A stretch of DNA of 57,255 bases from Anaerobiospirillum sp. NML120449 (GCF_023051105.1 NZ_JALKIL010000030.1:1-57255); one strand, 5' to 3'; positions 40,415 through 51,212 are shown, numbered from the stretch's first letter. The notes: generated by a model not told the origin, from the letters alone. Numbers and translations are program-made.

Positions 40415-42024
40415 AGCCTTTGTATGGAATATGAGTCTGAAGACGGCGCAGGCCGGGGATGCCAGAGTGCTGGCAGGCGCTCAGCTTTGTCAGAAGGCGC
40501 GGGCGCAGATGAAGATTCAGCTGCAGATGCAGCAGCTGCAGATGCTGCTGCCGACATGAGGGGTGACTGAGCATCTGATACTGGTGCTCAGTAAGTGCCT
40601 GATGTTAAGACTTATGCTGACAGGCATTACCCGGCTGCAAGCTCTGATGTTTGCGGACATACCTGTTCAGGTAGCTGGGTGAAGAGCAGACGGGGCTGAA
40701 TGACTAAAACAGGGCGGGCGCTATGAAGAAGAGCCGTAAATTACGGTTTGTCTGGCCTGATGGTCGTTGGGAGGATGTTGGGCTGGCGTGACAGGGCAGA
40801 CTGTTGGAGCTGGCGGGAAAGGACGGGATAACAGAAATGCTGTCACTCCTGGGCTTATGTGATTTTACACACATTTTTTATTTTTCGTGCGTAACTGAAA
40901 ATTGACTTTTCCACAAGTATTTTCCTTTGACAAATTGACATCAGATTTTGTGTAAACAGACTGTCCCAGTGTCTGATAAAAGTGATAAAACCTTATCAAC
41001 ATGGCATTTTGCTGTGTAATAGCATGATCTGTAGCTGAACATTTAATTTGACTGGAATGCCATTGCTAACGGTCATAACGACAGTCGTGAGTACATGCCG
41101 GGCGCCAAAAATCCTCTCAGGTCTTAACTCGCTCCTGAAAACTTATAAAATCAAACAATCAACAGTTTATTGTTTGTCTGTCTGTTTGTGCCTGACGTTA
41201 CGAAACACGTTTTTCGCCCTCAGGTCCTGCAGTAAACACAGGCGGAGAGGTTTTCGTTTCAGGTTCTGCTGCAGTCCAGTCTGTACAACTGTCAGCGTTA
41301 GGGAGTCTGAGCGGGGGCCCCTCTTATACTCCAGGCCCAGGGGGCGGGCGCAAACAGTTCTAAGACAGCTGATTCCTGCTCACAAATTACCAGGCAGTTG
41401 TACAGCTCATCATTAAAAACACCTTTGAATCAACAGCAAGGGCCACGCCCGGCTGCAGCTGGCTTTGTCCTGGGCAGCTATATTAGAGCAGCACGACTAA
41501 AAAGGCGTGTCTCAGTCAGAATGCCCTGACTTTATGTAAGTACATGCCCTTGCAGGGCCATGTCCCTGGCGGAGCTCTGTCCAGGTAAGGGCTCTACCCG
41601 GCCAGACTTAATGTCAGCTCGGTCAACAGCCGCCAAAAGGCTGCGCCTTACCTGTTCCTGTAACCAGGTAACGGCGTACGGTGCGCCTGCCCACAGCCCT
41701 GCACAGTAAAACTGTGAAGCTGACATGCAGCAAACCAGTTAAGCCCCTGTGCCTTACAGGGGAAGAGCTCAATGACTGTGCTCTTATGTGCATGGTCTTA
41801 GCCAAAACAACCCGTCACAGACCAGCCTGATCAGAAAATCCTTTACTTTACCTGTCAGGCACAGCTGACGGAGTTGCCTTTAAAGTGCTCACAGCAGAAG
41901 GTTACAAAAGCTCCTGTCCCGACTCTGTTCCCGCCCATTATCTACGCTCAGTCCGGGGTCAGCTCATTCCCCTGCATTCTTTCCTCCATGCCGCCCTCAT
42001 AAAGCTATGACATGCCTGTCCTGG

Positions 42025-42054
42025 CATGCCAGGCATGCCAGGCATGCCAGGCAT
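42025..42054. repeat. tandem repeat catgccagg x3
   Basis: Three perfect 9-bp units and a partial fourth. Confidence 0.9.
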
Positions 42055-42967
42055 TCCCAGCATACACATCATGGCAGCGCATGCACGGCATTGCTCCGCA
42101 TAGCAGAGCTACCAGCTCAAGGCTGCTCCTTGCGTGCCCTGGCTACTGTTGAGTGGCGACGCTGAGTGGTGACTTGCGACTGTTGAGTGAGCTTATGCAA
42201 GCCTTACACTAACAATGTCTGCCGTTTTCAAGCCGTTCTCACCTTTACTCATGCAAGCATGGTGTATGACAGGGAGCGATCCCGGGCCGCACCGGTGGCC
42301 ACGCCTTGCCTGGCCGGGCCAGGGCCAGACCTCTGTTATGTGAGTGCATAAATGTGCTCTGACGGCTTGCTCTGATGTGAGCTGCAGGGCACTGGGAGTT
42401 TCTTGCTTAAGATTAATTTGGGCTGATGGATGTGCCTGATTCAGCTTTGATGTGTCCTGGCTGATCTGTCATTTAGTCCAGTTATGCCAGTTTATCTGAG
42501 CAGTCAGCTGCTGCTGGGGGTGATGCGTAAAGCGGCCTGTGGGGGCGGGTTTGACCTGTTATGGGGCTTGAGCCTCGCTATGGTGCAAAAACCATTAGGC
42601 GGACCTGACTCATGGTTCACTGCAGGACGATACTGTGGGCCTGATTTCATACTGCAGATCCTGTCATATGGCACTCAAAACGTCCTTATCCGGCCCAGGA
42701 TCAGGCCCTGTTACTGCTATTTACCAGGGCCCTGCCAGTCTTGAGTTTCAGGCATGTATATCACATTGTACAACTTGCTCTGAGTTCAAAGTCTGTATCC
42801 TGGAAAGCCCTGTGGATATACTTTTCATAGATACAGACTTTTAAAGGGGCTTGACTAGTGATAATTCACGGCGCAATGCGGGTTTGAGCGCAGATAAAAA
42901 CCCCTGTGAGATCGCAATTCGGCATGCTTTAACAACAAAAGTTGCGAGGCAGATCCCGCTTTTGGGA

Positions 42968-43246
42968 TCACGTTTGAGGTTTTTGATTCCAGTTGTGCAT
43001 AATGTTTTTGACGCTGGCCTGAGCCTTATGCAGCGTGCCTGTGGTCCGAGGGCGGTCTTTGTACTCAAGGCTGCGCCTGAGCAGCCAAAACGATTTGTCT
43101 GGAGGACGGTCATGTCCTTGCAGCCTGCTCTGTAAGCTGCACCAGTTCATAGTGAAGTATCCCCGGGTCCTGCCATGGTACTGTCGCACTGACAGCATGC
43201 CCACTGGCAGCTGGAGTGCCTGTTCCCGGTTTAAGGCGCATGGCAT
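42968..43246 (-). pseudogene. possible transposase relic (minus strand)
   Basis: An open minus-strand frame of 92 codons whose C-terminal half (RPPDKSFWLLRRSLEYKDRP, then RTTGTLHKAQ) has the basic, helical character of a transposase C-terminus. I cannot name the family, there is no good start, and inverted repeats are not evident. It could be chance. Confidence 0.25.
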
Positions 43247-43601
43247 GAGCCATGTTAAGGCGCCCCTGATTTTCAGTTTTGCTCCTGAAGTCAGGTCATG
43301 CAGTACTTTCTTTCCTGATTTTTAATGCGCTGCTACAACAGAGCTGTCAGCACAGTGAGCCCCGTCAGGGGCCTGGAACAGCTGGTACTGTTAAGCATTC
43401 CCTGTATTTCTTAAGCATCCCTGCAGCCTGCCCCAAAGGCAGACTACGCCATATCCTGATTAATGCCCCTGCTGTCTGTCTAAACCATTACACCAGCAGT
43501 GCAGCTGCAATTTGAGTTGGCCTTCCGTGCAAGGACAGTCAGCAAGAGCTGATGAGACTTAATAGCTACGGGGCTCTGCCCTCAATCATCACAAGGAGAA
43601 G

Positions 43602-43647
43602 ATGAAAGGGGCAGATAAATACCTGAACTGACTTTGCAGGTTCAGGT
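43602..43647 (+). promoter_or_regulatory. mini-ORF and hairpin upstream of hupB
   Basis: A perfect AAGGAG site precedes an ATG that opens a nine-codon peptide (MKGADKYLN). Its last codons form one arm of a perfect 8-bp hairpin, ACCTGAAC/GTTCAGGT (43621-43647). This is the layout of a leader peptide with an attenuator, about 140 bp before hupB. The peptide shows no run of one amino acid. Confidence 0.3.
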
Positions 43648-43786
43648 CTGAAGTGGTTTCACCGGTCCCTTTGTCTGAAGGTAAATGCCTGCCTGACCAG
43701 AACAGCCATTTTATTTTCCGCTGGTCATAGGCTTTTGCTCACTGAACTCAAGGACCTGTTTTTTGTCTTTCCCAGGAGTGTGTCAC

Positions 43787-44062
43787 GTGAATAAAAGTGA
43801 ATTAGTAGCCCGAGTAGCCGCCAAGTCCGGTCTGTCCAACACTGCCTCACACAGTGCTGTTAACGCCTTTATGGAGTCTGTCAAGGATGCCTTAGCCAGT
43901 GGCGACAATGTAACCCTCATCGGTTTTGGTACTTTTGAGGTACGCGATCGCGCTGCCCGTACCGCCCGTAATCCACGTACCCGCGAAGAGATTACTATTC
44001 CGGCTTCCAAGCTCCCAGCATTCCGTGCCGGAAAGACCTTCAAGGCCCAGGTTAACGAATAA
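43787..44062 (+). CDS. hupB: DNA-binding protein HU
   Basis: Nucleoid-associated HU protein of 91 residues, the usual length. It has the family signature GFGTFEVRDRAARTARNPRT, with the DNA-intercalating Pro in ARNPRT, then IPASKLPAFRAGK. The N-terminus NKSELVARVAAKSGLS is typical. The start is a GTG at 43787 with AGGAG about eight bases upstream; the upstream ATG at 43763 would add eight atypical residues. It is followed by ppiD, the same order as hupB-ppiD in E. coli, which supports the hupB name. A strong terminator follows, so hupB is its own unit. lon, which precedes hupB in E. coli, is not present in the window. Confidence 0.95.
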   Translation: MNKSELVARVAAKSGLSNTASHSAVNAFMESVKDALASGDNVTLIGFGTFEVRDRAARTARNPRTREEITIPASKLPAFRAGKTFKAQVNE

Positions 44063-44104
44063 GACAGTTACGGCAACGTACCTCAGGTACGCCGCTTAAC
44101 TGCC

Positions 44105-44152
44105 GGCGTCTGTCCGGGCACCATACGGTGTCCGGTCAGACGCCTTATTTTT
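44105..44152 (+). terminator. terminator after hupB
   Basis: Long stem GGCGTCTG...CAGACGCC with inner CCGG and CACC/GGTG pairs, followed by TTATTTTT. Confidence 0.92.
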
Positions 44153-44206
44153 GCCTGCCGCCGCGACCGCCACTGACGCCTCCAATCAATCGCTTCCTCG
44201 GTTCAT

Positions 44207-44374
44207 CAATCTGCAGGGCACACCATAAGTTAATCAATCTTCAGGGCGATCCCTCAGCTTGCCAATCTGCTGGGCACTCCATCAGTTCATCAGTCTGCAG
44301 GGCGCTCCCTCAGCTTGCCAGTCTGCAGGGCACACCATCAGCTCATCAGTCTGCAGGGCGATCCCTCAGTCCAT
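44207..44374. repeat. minisatellite, 28-bp unit x6, two alternating types
   Basis: Units start at 44207, 44235, 44263, 44291, 44319 and 44347 with exact 28-bp spacing. Odd units read cagtctgcagggcacaccat, then cagctcat; even units read cagtctgcagggcgatccct, then cagcttgc. The true period is therefore 56 bp. Both flanks carry the word tcaatcaatcgct. Confidence 0.92.
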
Positions 44375-45290
44375 CAATCAATCGCTCATCCAGCCAGAAA
44401 TCGATCAAGTCGGCCATCCCCCTGCAAAACTCTGCTTTAATAAAGCCCATCCCTCCTTTTAAAATCTGCCCGGCATCTGCTCTTGTCATTGTCCGCCAAC
44501 TCATGTATCCCGACCCTATATGCAAAGTCCAGGGCGTCAGGCCTGATAAGCAGGCGAGCCCCGCTGTCAGCTGTCTTAAATAACCAATGGTCCTGCGGCC
44601 AAGACGCCAGACTGATGCTTTCTAAAACCAGCTGCTCAAATATATGCACAGGACGCGTTCACTGCCTGAGGCCGGTTTAAATCTGCCTGACTCAGTACTG
44701 ATGTGACCTGATAAGCTGGCGCTCTGTGTTTGTGTAAGTCTCGTGCGTTTGCAGATCAGGAGCCAGCATCTCTGAGCCACACATGACGGTCATGAGTATA
44801 AGGCAGCTAAGCAGGCGCTCATTAAGCACTGCTATAGTGTCCTATGCTGACCTGACAGCAAAACTCCTGCAGACATGGCTGCCAGGACTTACAGGTCATG
44901 ACAGCCATGGCCTGGGTGTTATGAGAGCGTAGCCCGCAGCTGAGCCCGCACCTGTCGCCACAAATCGTGACCGGCATCTGAACACTCATGCCCGGGCCTG
45001 ACTGTACTGAGCCTGTCACAGGTGATGCTTTCTCTGCATTGCTGCAACTGGCATGAAGTCCGGGTTTATGGACCATGGCCAGCTTTTATATGGTACGGGG
45101 CTATGCTAATATTTAGCCCTGCTGCAAAACCGGGCCAGTGCCCGTTATCAGGCAGCTTTTTTTTATTGTGTTAGTGGCAGTTCATCATCATCACAGTTGC
45201 CAGCAGATCAGCAAAGACCATGTTCTGCTTTACTCTGAGCGTGACTTTAAGTTCTGGTCAGGCACGGTGATGAATTGCGGGGAAAAGTTG

Positions 45291-47207
45291 ATGTTATCGG
45301 ACAAATTACGCGACGGTGCCAATTCCAAGGCCTTTAAGACCTTGCTTGCCCTGATCATTGTTTCTTTCGTGCTCACCGGTGTGGGCGGCTATTTAATCCC
45401 AAGGCTCAATACTGATCCTGTCACCGTAGGTGATTACAAGATTTCCGCCAATGAGTGGACCAATCAGTACAACCGTCAGGCCAACCAGCTGCACCGTATT
45501 CCTAACGGCTCAGATCTGCTGGAAAATCCTGAGTACGTTGCCAGCCTCAAGAAGCAGGTTCTGGAGCGCATGATCGACAATGTTGCCTTCAATGCTGCTG
45601 TATGGGATATGGATGTACGTATTGGCGACGAGCAGGTACGTGATGTAATCCGCAGAAGCCCTGCATTCCAGAAAGATGGCCGCTTCAATAACGAGCTCTA
45701 TCTGGCCAGCGTTCGCAACATGGGCATGAGCCCTGACTATTACGGCGAGCAGCTGCGTGTTTCTCTGATGACCGAGGCTGTTGCCCGTCCTGTTATCACT
45801 GCCTCAACAATTCCTCTGCCATTTGAGCTTGATAATGTAGCCCGCATCATTTCCCAGTCCCGTACTGTGGATCTCTACACTGTTGATGCTGCTGACATTG
45901 AAAAGGGCATTACCGCCAGCGACGAGGAAGCAAAGGCTTTCTATGACGCCAACCACAACAGATTCATGGCCCCGGCCACTGTACGCTTTAACTACCTGCT
46001 CCTGTCAGTAAATGATCTGCGCAAGGAAGTTGAAGTTACCGATGAGAAGCTTGAAGAGTACTTCAACATGTACTCTGAGGACTTCACCCTGCCGGAGCAG
46101 CGCCGCGCAGCTCACATTGTTATCCGCAAGGGCAGCAAGGATTACGACAAGCGTCTTGCCGCTGTTGAAAAGGGCATCAAGGACGGCAAGTCCTTTGCTG
46201 AGCTGGCAAAGAAGTATTCTGATGACAAGGCCACTGCCTCCAAGGGGGGCGACATGGGCCTGTTCTCACGTGGTGAGATGGCTGCCAATCTGGATGCTGC
46301 CGTATTTGCCATGACCACTGCAGGTCAGGTAAGCGACCGCATTGATGATGAAACCGGCGCTCACTTTGTAAGCCTCACTGAAATTGTGGAGCCACATGCT
46401 CCAGAGCTTGCTGCAGTCAAGGACAAGGTCAGAGACGCCTACATCACCGCTCAGGCCCGCGACCTGTACAACCAGCGTGTTACCACCATGTCTGACCTCT
46501 CTTTTGAGAACCCGGACTCTCTTGACGTAACCGCCGAGGCTCTCAAGCTTGAGATTAAGAACTCCGGTCTGCTCGATCAGGGCGATACCAAGGCTGCATG
46601 GCCTCTGGACAATGCTGCAGTACAGGGTCTTGCCTTTAATGAGGAAGTTTACAACTCAGGCGTTAACAGCCAGGTTATCTCCATCGATGATGACAACTCC
46701 ATCGTAATCAACGTTACCGAGCACCACGACGCTGCTCTGCGTAACTTCGATGAGGTTAAGGCCGATGCCGTCGCCATGGTCAAAAAGGACAAGCTCAATG
46801 TTGCCATCAATAAGGCTCTTGAGAAGGTCGCCATGGCCGTCACAAAGGATGAGAATGCTGCCCTGCCTGAAAACGTAACTGCCAGAAAGGGCGTTGTGCT
46901 CTCTCCATCTGTTGATGCCGTAGGTCCTGAGTTCAACCAGGCTGTATATGCTCTGCCAGTGGACACTCAGAAAGCCTGGGTGATTGCCTCCAACAACGGC
47001 ACCGAGACTCTGGGTGTACTGCGCAAGGTAAGCGAGCCTTCTGCTGAAGACCTCAAGACCTATGCCGAGGTTATGAACGTTCCTTACGCCCAGTACCTGA
47101 ACATGACTGTCCAGAACAGCCTTAACCGTCAGGCCCGCACCCTCAATGACATTGTCTACAATGACGAGGCCATCAACCTGGTAACCAGAACAGCTGAGCA
47201 GGAATAG
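45291..47207 (+). CDS. ppiD: peptidyl-prolyl isomerase PpiD, periplasmic chaperone
   Basis: Inner-membrane-anchored periplasmic folding factor that meets proteins leaving the Sec channel. The protein has 638 residues (E. coli PpiD has 623). A short cytosolic start (MLSDKLRDGANSKAFK) is followed by one membrane helix (about 17-37), a SurA-like N-terminal chaperone region (about 40-260), one parvulin-type domain (about 268-365, with AAHIVIRKG, FAELAKKYSDD and GGDMGLFSRGEM), and a C-terminal chaperone part. I chose the ATG at 45291, which gives the typical PpiD start and has GGGGA about eight bases upstream; the frame is open from 45138. A strong terminator follows. The position after hupB matches E. 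coli. Confidence 0.95.
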   Translation: MLSDKLRDGANSKAFKTLLALIIVSFVLTGVGGYLIPRLNTDPVTVGDYKISANEWTNQYNRQANQLHRIPNGSDLLENPEYVASLKKQVLERMIDNVAFNAAVWDMDVRIGDEQVRDVIRRSPAFQKDGRFNNELYLASVRNMGMSPDYYGEQLRVSLMTEAVARPVITASTIPLPFELDNVARIISQSRTVDLYTVDAADIEKGITASDEEAKAFYDANHNRFMAPATVRFNYLLLSVNDLRKEVEVTDEKLEEYFNMYSEDFTLPEQRRAAHIVIRKGSKDYDKRLAAVEKGIKDGKSFAELAKKYSDDKATASKGGDMGLFSRGEMAANLDAAVFAMTTAGQVSDRIDDETGAHFVSLTEIVEPHAPELAAVKDKVRDAYITAQARDLYNQRVTTMSDLSFENPDSLDVTAEALKLEIKNSGLLDQGDTKAAWPLDNAAVQGLAFNEEVYNSGVNSQVISIDDDNSIVINVTEHHDAALRNFDEVKADAVAMVKKDKLNVAINKALEKVAMAVTKDENAALPENVTARKGVVLSPSVDAVGPEFNQAVYALPVDTQKAWVIASNNGTETLGVLRKVSEPSAEDLKTYAEVMNVPYAQYLNMTVQNSLNRQARTLNDIVYNDEAINLVTRTAEQE

Positions 47208-47261
47208 TTCCGCTCTCACTAACACTTTCATCCGCCCCGGCCGCAGGCCGCGTGGCGGCCC

Positions 47262-47298
47262 GGGCCGGACAGCTTTGCTGCCGGCCCTTTTTCTTTTC
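47262..47298 (+). terminator. terminator after ppiD
   Basis: Stem GGGCCGGACAGC/GCTGCCGGCCC with a three-base loop, followed by TTTTTCTTTT. Confidence 0.92.
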
Positions 47299-47720
47299 CG
47301 CACCACAACCGCCATCATCTGCTCCAACCGCAAAGCTGGGCACTACCCCGCCTCTCAGGACCAGAGCATCCCAGCAAAACCTGCCATGCCATCAGTCGCG
47401 GCCGAAGCTCCAGAATATTAGAATGCATCCATACTGAATAAACCTTGTACTCACATACTGCATCGTGCACGCGCACTGATGGTGCTGGAGACTATGGCAA
47501 GGTTTTACGTAGTATGTCAGTTACAGGCAATGGTGCCACCCTGGTGACGATACAGGGACTCTCTGTGAGCTGTGCACATCATCAGCAGACAGACTGAGCA
47601 CGGGATGTCGGACTGTTTTACTTGCAGGGTCAGCTGCAACTCTCATGAAGCTGACCTGCGGTGGGACAGGTTTGCAGACTTGCAGAATTGCAGACAGGAC
47701 ACAGTATGGCCAACTGCGCT

Positions 47721-47836
47721 GTCTGGATTACCGGGAGACCGACTTTGCCGTCTGGATTACCTGGCGACCGACAGTGCTGTATGGGTTTCATGGAGGCCGA
47801 CTGTGCCGTCTTGATTACCGGGAGGCCGACTGTGCT
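47721..47836. repeat. minisatellite, 29-bp unit x4
   Basis: Units start at 47721, 47750, 47779 and 47808 (gtctggattaccgggagacc, then gactttgcc and variants) with exact 29-bp spacing. Confidence 0.9.
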
Positions 47837-48161
47837 GTTTGAATGCAGGTCATGGTGGTCCTGCAAATGTGCCTGCAGGAAGTGAGCTGATAGTGGTTAC
47901 CTTAGAAGAGTGGCAGGACTTACGGGCCGGGGGTGGGCGATTATCACATTGACGGGCCATATACAACTGCAGCGGACTGCCATGTCAGTCGTGCCTGCTC
48001 AAGGAGCCTGGCAGGTTTTTGCCTGGTTTTGCTCACATTTATCAAGGTATTTTCATGCCTGTATTGAACATTATCAGCTTGTATGGAAGTGTTGCGATGA
48101 CGGGCGCAGTTACCGGGTTTTTAGGCTTTTGACCGCATAAATTCAGCACTTTTCAAAAATT

Positions 48162-48284
48162 ATGGCTCATAATCTGTCATTAAAATCCCTGCCTTCCAAC
48201 CAAAAGTACTACCGGGTTTTCATACCCGGGATAAAGTCCCTTGCACAGGCGATCGAAGATGAAAAGCTGCTAAGAGAATATTAA
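48162..48284 (+). other. small ORF in an AT-rich patch
   Basis: A 40-codon frame starting at ATG whose second half (YYRVFIPGIKSLAQAIEDEK) looks protein-like. There is no good ribosome binding site and no recognised family. A minus-strand frame (48354-48605, 83 codons, TTG start) lies beside it. Both may be remains of a mobile element. Confidence 0.25.
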
Positions 48285-49259
48285 ACCAAATGTGCAATTC
48301 GTGCATTTAGCCTTAAATATGCACAGTGCCTGATAAACTGGCTGATTTTGGCCCTATATGCGTTTGCATTGCACCATTTTTGACCGTGCCGTGCACCTTA
48401 AAAATGAGGCACAGATCGCAAGATTTTTTGATTCTTGTCCAACAAGTGGACAAATCTCATGACGATCAGGGCATATTAAGCAATAAAACGCAAGTAACTT
48501 ACTTTTGTTGAACCGTCCTTGCTCCCCATAAAGTCGCACAAATTTAAAGTCACATATCTGCAAAGCCAGCTTTAATGTATGCTTATTCACCGCAATAAAA
48601 CGCAACTTCCCTGACTTTGCAAAATTTTACGCATGATATTGGCGTATTGACGAAAAACCGCAGAGACTTTTAGAATCACGTACAAATACTTAGTTCTATC
48701 TGCCTTAACTTACAGGCTTAATTTGTTATCTATAGACAGCAGAACATAAAGCCCCGTCAGAGCTTAATAAGGTATCAACAGTACCGGAGCTCAGACTGAC
48801 AACCACAAAATCTGCTGCAGCCTCCTCTTTTGCCCGCATAACTCACAAAGGGTACTGGTTAGTGATTCAGGAAGGCTCAAACATCTCAACACACTTGCAT
48901 ACCACAAGAGATAATTTTGAATAATGGGCATCAGGGTTAACTACAGGCTCAATGGCTATAGCCTGAAAGATTAATCCCGGGGAACTGGATCCCGGATCAG
49001 TTGCATGGCCACAGCAGAACTTCCATGACATAGCCAATGCTATGGCCTCAGATCATACGAGAAACGGCAATGCCCGGGGGCATGAGTGATGCCAGTTATG
49101 TATGTACTGCATGGCCATTAAGCTCATACGTTTAGGGCTTTCTAACGACAGCCACTGGTGCACTCATGTGCGGGTGCTTTCCTGCACAGCCAGTCAAACG
49201 TCGACAGTGCCCTATGTGTCTGCTGCATACTGCATACTGCATACTGCCTGTACATACTG

Positions 49260-49327
49260 CATACTGCCTGGCCGCTGCTGCCGGCCCTGAGAGCATACTG
49301 CCTGGCCGCTGCTGCCGGCTCTGAGAG
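49260..49327. repeat. 34-bp unit duplicated, with heptamer ctgcata before it
   Basis: Two copies of catactgcctggccgctgc, then tgccggccctgagag, are preceded by several tactgca words (about 49227-49265). Confidence 0.8.
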
Positions 49328-50174
49328 CATCATCCCGGCGCTGCTGCGCTTGTGTTGTGTTATCAAACACTGAGGATTACTGGCTGTTAATGATTTATTC
49401 AAACTCTCTCCAGGAGCATGACTCGACCAGCTCCGGGCGATTTCTGCGCTCCTGAATGAGCGCAGCTGCCTGCAGTTTTTCTTTATGAAATTCGCAGCTG
49501 CGCTCCAAATCGCAGATCAGACATCCGGCATGGTAAAGCATAAGGAGATACGTGCCTGGTATGACAACAATCAATCTAATCAACCAGTGCCAGCAATGGC
49601 ACTAAAACACAGAAGGTAACAAGATAACCTGCCATTCTCTGGCCGGTATAAGAGTATTTTTACATCCCTGCCTGCCAAGCAGGACCAAATGGCTCTGTCT
49701 TTCTGCCAGGAAGAGCCTGATTTTCCCATTTAACACCCCGTTTTGAGCATCAGTGCCTAACCCTGCGTGTACCCATAACAATATTCACAAAGGCCATGGC
49801 CATAACGGTAAACAGTGACGGAGACAGTGACCGGGACCGTGATACTGACCTAATCAGTGACCGGGACACAGTTACAGTGTCATCCCTCCTGTATCAGCTG
49901 ACTGCTATGCATGAAGTTACATACAGGTCCAGGAGGTCTCACTTACCGCCACAGTTCCCCCGTTACCCCAACTCTGTATTCATACCTGCGCAGGCACCTT
50001 GCACACAGGTATGACAGTAAGCTGCAGAGAGCTCACAAACGGGCGCACCAGGCATCAGAGTACGAGATGCTCATCAGGTGCACAGTCCGTATACTTATGC
50101 CGGAATACGGACTGACAGCCGTTATGCCGTGATCTGCTCTCAGTTAAGGGAGCTGCGGTAAAGGAGGTAATAAT

Positions 50175-50606
50175 ATGTACTCAATGAAACAGGCATGTGA
50201 ACAGCTGGGCATTAACTACGACACTCTCAAGTTTTACTGTCGTGCCGGTCTGGTTCCGGATATCAAGCGCAACAGCAACAACTATCGCTATTTCAACGAT
50301 GAAGACATTGCCTGGATCCGAGGCCTGCTTTGTCTTAAGCACTGCGGCATGGGCATCAGGGAGATGCGCTCCTTTGTAGAGCTGTGCCAGCTGGGCCATC
50401 AGAGCATTCCAGAGCGTCTGCAGATTCTGTCAGAAAAGCAGAAAGCCCTTAAAACTCATATTGCCGACCTCAAACTGGCCCTGGACTTTATTGAGTACAA
50501 GCGCCGCAGCCTGAATGAGGCTCTGGAAAATCAGCAGGATGCCACCATGCTGCTTACCTCTGACAACAACGAGAAGTTCCGCTTCAGCGAAAACCGCATG
50601 CGCTAA
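50175..50606 (+). CDS. MerR-family transcriptional regulator
   Basis: DNA-binding regulator of 143 residues, the normal length for the family. The N-terminal winged helix (about 1-70) shows MYSMKQACEQLGINYDTLKFYCRAGL and NNYRYFNDEDIAWI. A dimerisation coiled coil follows (about 75-118). The C-terminal part has no Cys pair, so a metal sensor is unlikely; a small-molecule or stress signal is possible. A perfect AAGGAGG site precedes the ATG. No target gene is adjacent on either side. Many MerR genes sit next to the gene they control, so the neighbour may have been lost. Confidence 0.92.
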   Translation: MYSMKQACEQLGINYDTLKFYCRAGLVPDIKRNSNNYRYFNDEDIAWIRGLLCLKHCGMGIREMRSFVELCQLGHQSIPERLQILSEKQKALKTHIADLKLALDFIEYKRRSLNEALENQQDATMLLTSDNNEKFRFSENRMR

Positions 50607-50764
50607 CGCGTCACAATCTCAGGCTGCCTGCATCAAAGAGGACCAGGCAGCACTCTTCCAGCATAATGCAGAAGTGAAGCAATGAACTAATGAAGTAATG
50701 CTCCGCCAGCTGGCAGACTAATGCTGCCGTCGTGGCACAGGCCACACGCTAACCAGTACTTTAT

Positions 50765-50812
50765 GTAAAGTGCCCACGTAGTAAAGTGCCCACGTAGTAA
50801 AGTGCCCACGTA
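50765..50812. repeat. tandem repeat gtaaagtgcccacgta x3
   Basis: Three perfect 16-bp units at 50765, 50781 and 50797. Confidence 0.95.
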
Positions 50813-51212
50813 TACCATGGGCATTGCAGGCGCTTTAGCTGGCATAATACATATCATTATGTAAAGCACAGGCCAATATTATTGTGATTACATGGGTAAG
50901 ACTGGTAGTTTTACCATATATTATGTAAAGCATCATGAGCCGCCTGGTCAGAACCTCAGACGCAAGTTCAGTGTCGATTAAGATACTGTTGGTGGCGGAG
51001 GTGGAAGCACGCAGTATGGTGGCAGGTCATTGGCCCAGAGCTGACTGGTGTCAAACAGTGGGTACAGGTTATGCTTTATTTGCTGTTATACAAATTACTT
51101 ATGCTATGAAGTCAGCGCATGTTGCCAGTTCACGGCTGGCGCTGCGCAGGGCATGCCGGGCCTCAAGTGAGGTCTGAAGCTGATGCCTGAAACCTGTCGC
51201 TGAAAAAAATCA

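Larger units (their letters stand above)
40415..43786. other. 3.4-kb gap before hupB
   Basis: The longest gap in the window. It holds small hairpins (about 40566-40590), an AT-rich patch (40850-41050) with a CRP-like TGTGA-N6-ACACA (40858-40873), a 9-bp tandem repeat (42025-42054), a coding-like minus-strand stretch (42968-43246) and a mini-ORF with a hairpin (43602-43647). Confidence 0.55.
44063..45290. other. gap between hupB and ppiD
   Basis: Holds the hupB terminator (44105-44152), the 28-bp minisatellite (44207-44374) and a possible promoter with TATGCTAAT at about 45102-45110 upstream of ppiD. No convincing gene. Confidence 0.6.
47208..50174. other. 3-kb gap between ppiD and the MerR-type gene
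   Basis: Holds the ppiD terminator, the 29-bp minisatellite (47721-47836), an AT-rich patch (48140-48780) with short ORFs, a 34-bp duplicated unit (about 49260-49327) and agtgaccgggac repeats (about 49825-49870). Confidence 0.6.

Noticed and set aside
40850..41050. Chromosomal or plasmid replication origin
   Set aside because: The DnaA-like words each have a mismatch, are few, and no dnaA, dnaN, gidA or rep gene is near.
37858..47836. CRISPR arrays at the 36-, 28- and 29-bp repeats
   Set aside because: The units follow each other without spacers and vary inside the unit, and no cas gene is present. They are minisatellites.
47645..47842. Repeat protein gene in the 29-bp array
   Set aside because: 29 is not a multiple of three, so every unit changes frame. 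The open frames there are by-products of the repeat.
50935..51177. An 80-codon ORF before the bidirectional terminator
   Set aside because: No ribosome binding site, no family resemblance and an unnatural composition. The terminator alone does not prove a gene.
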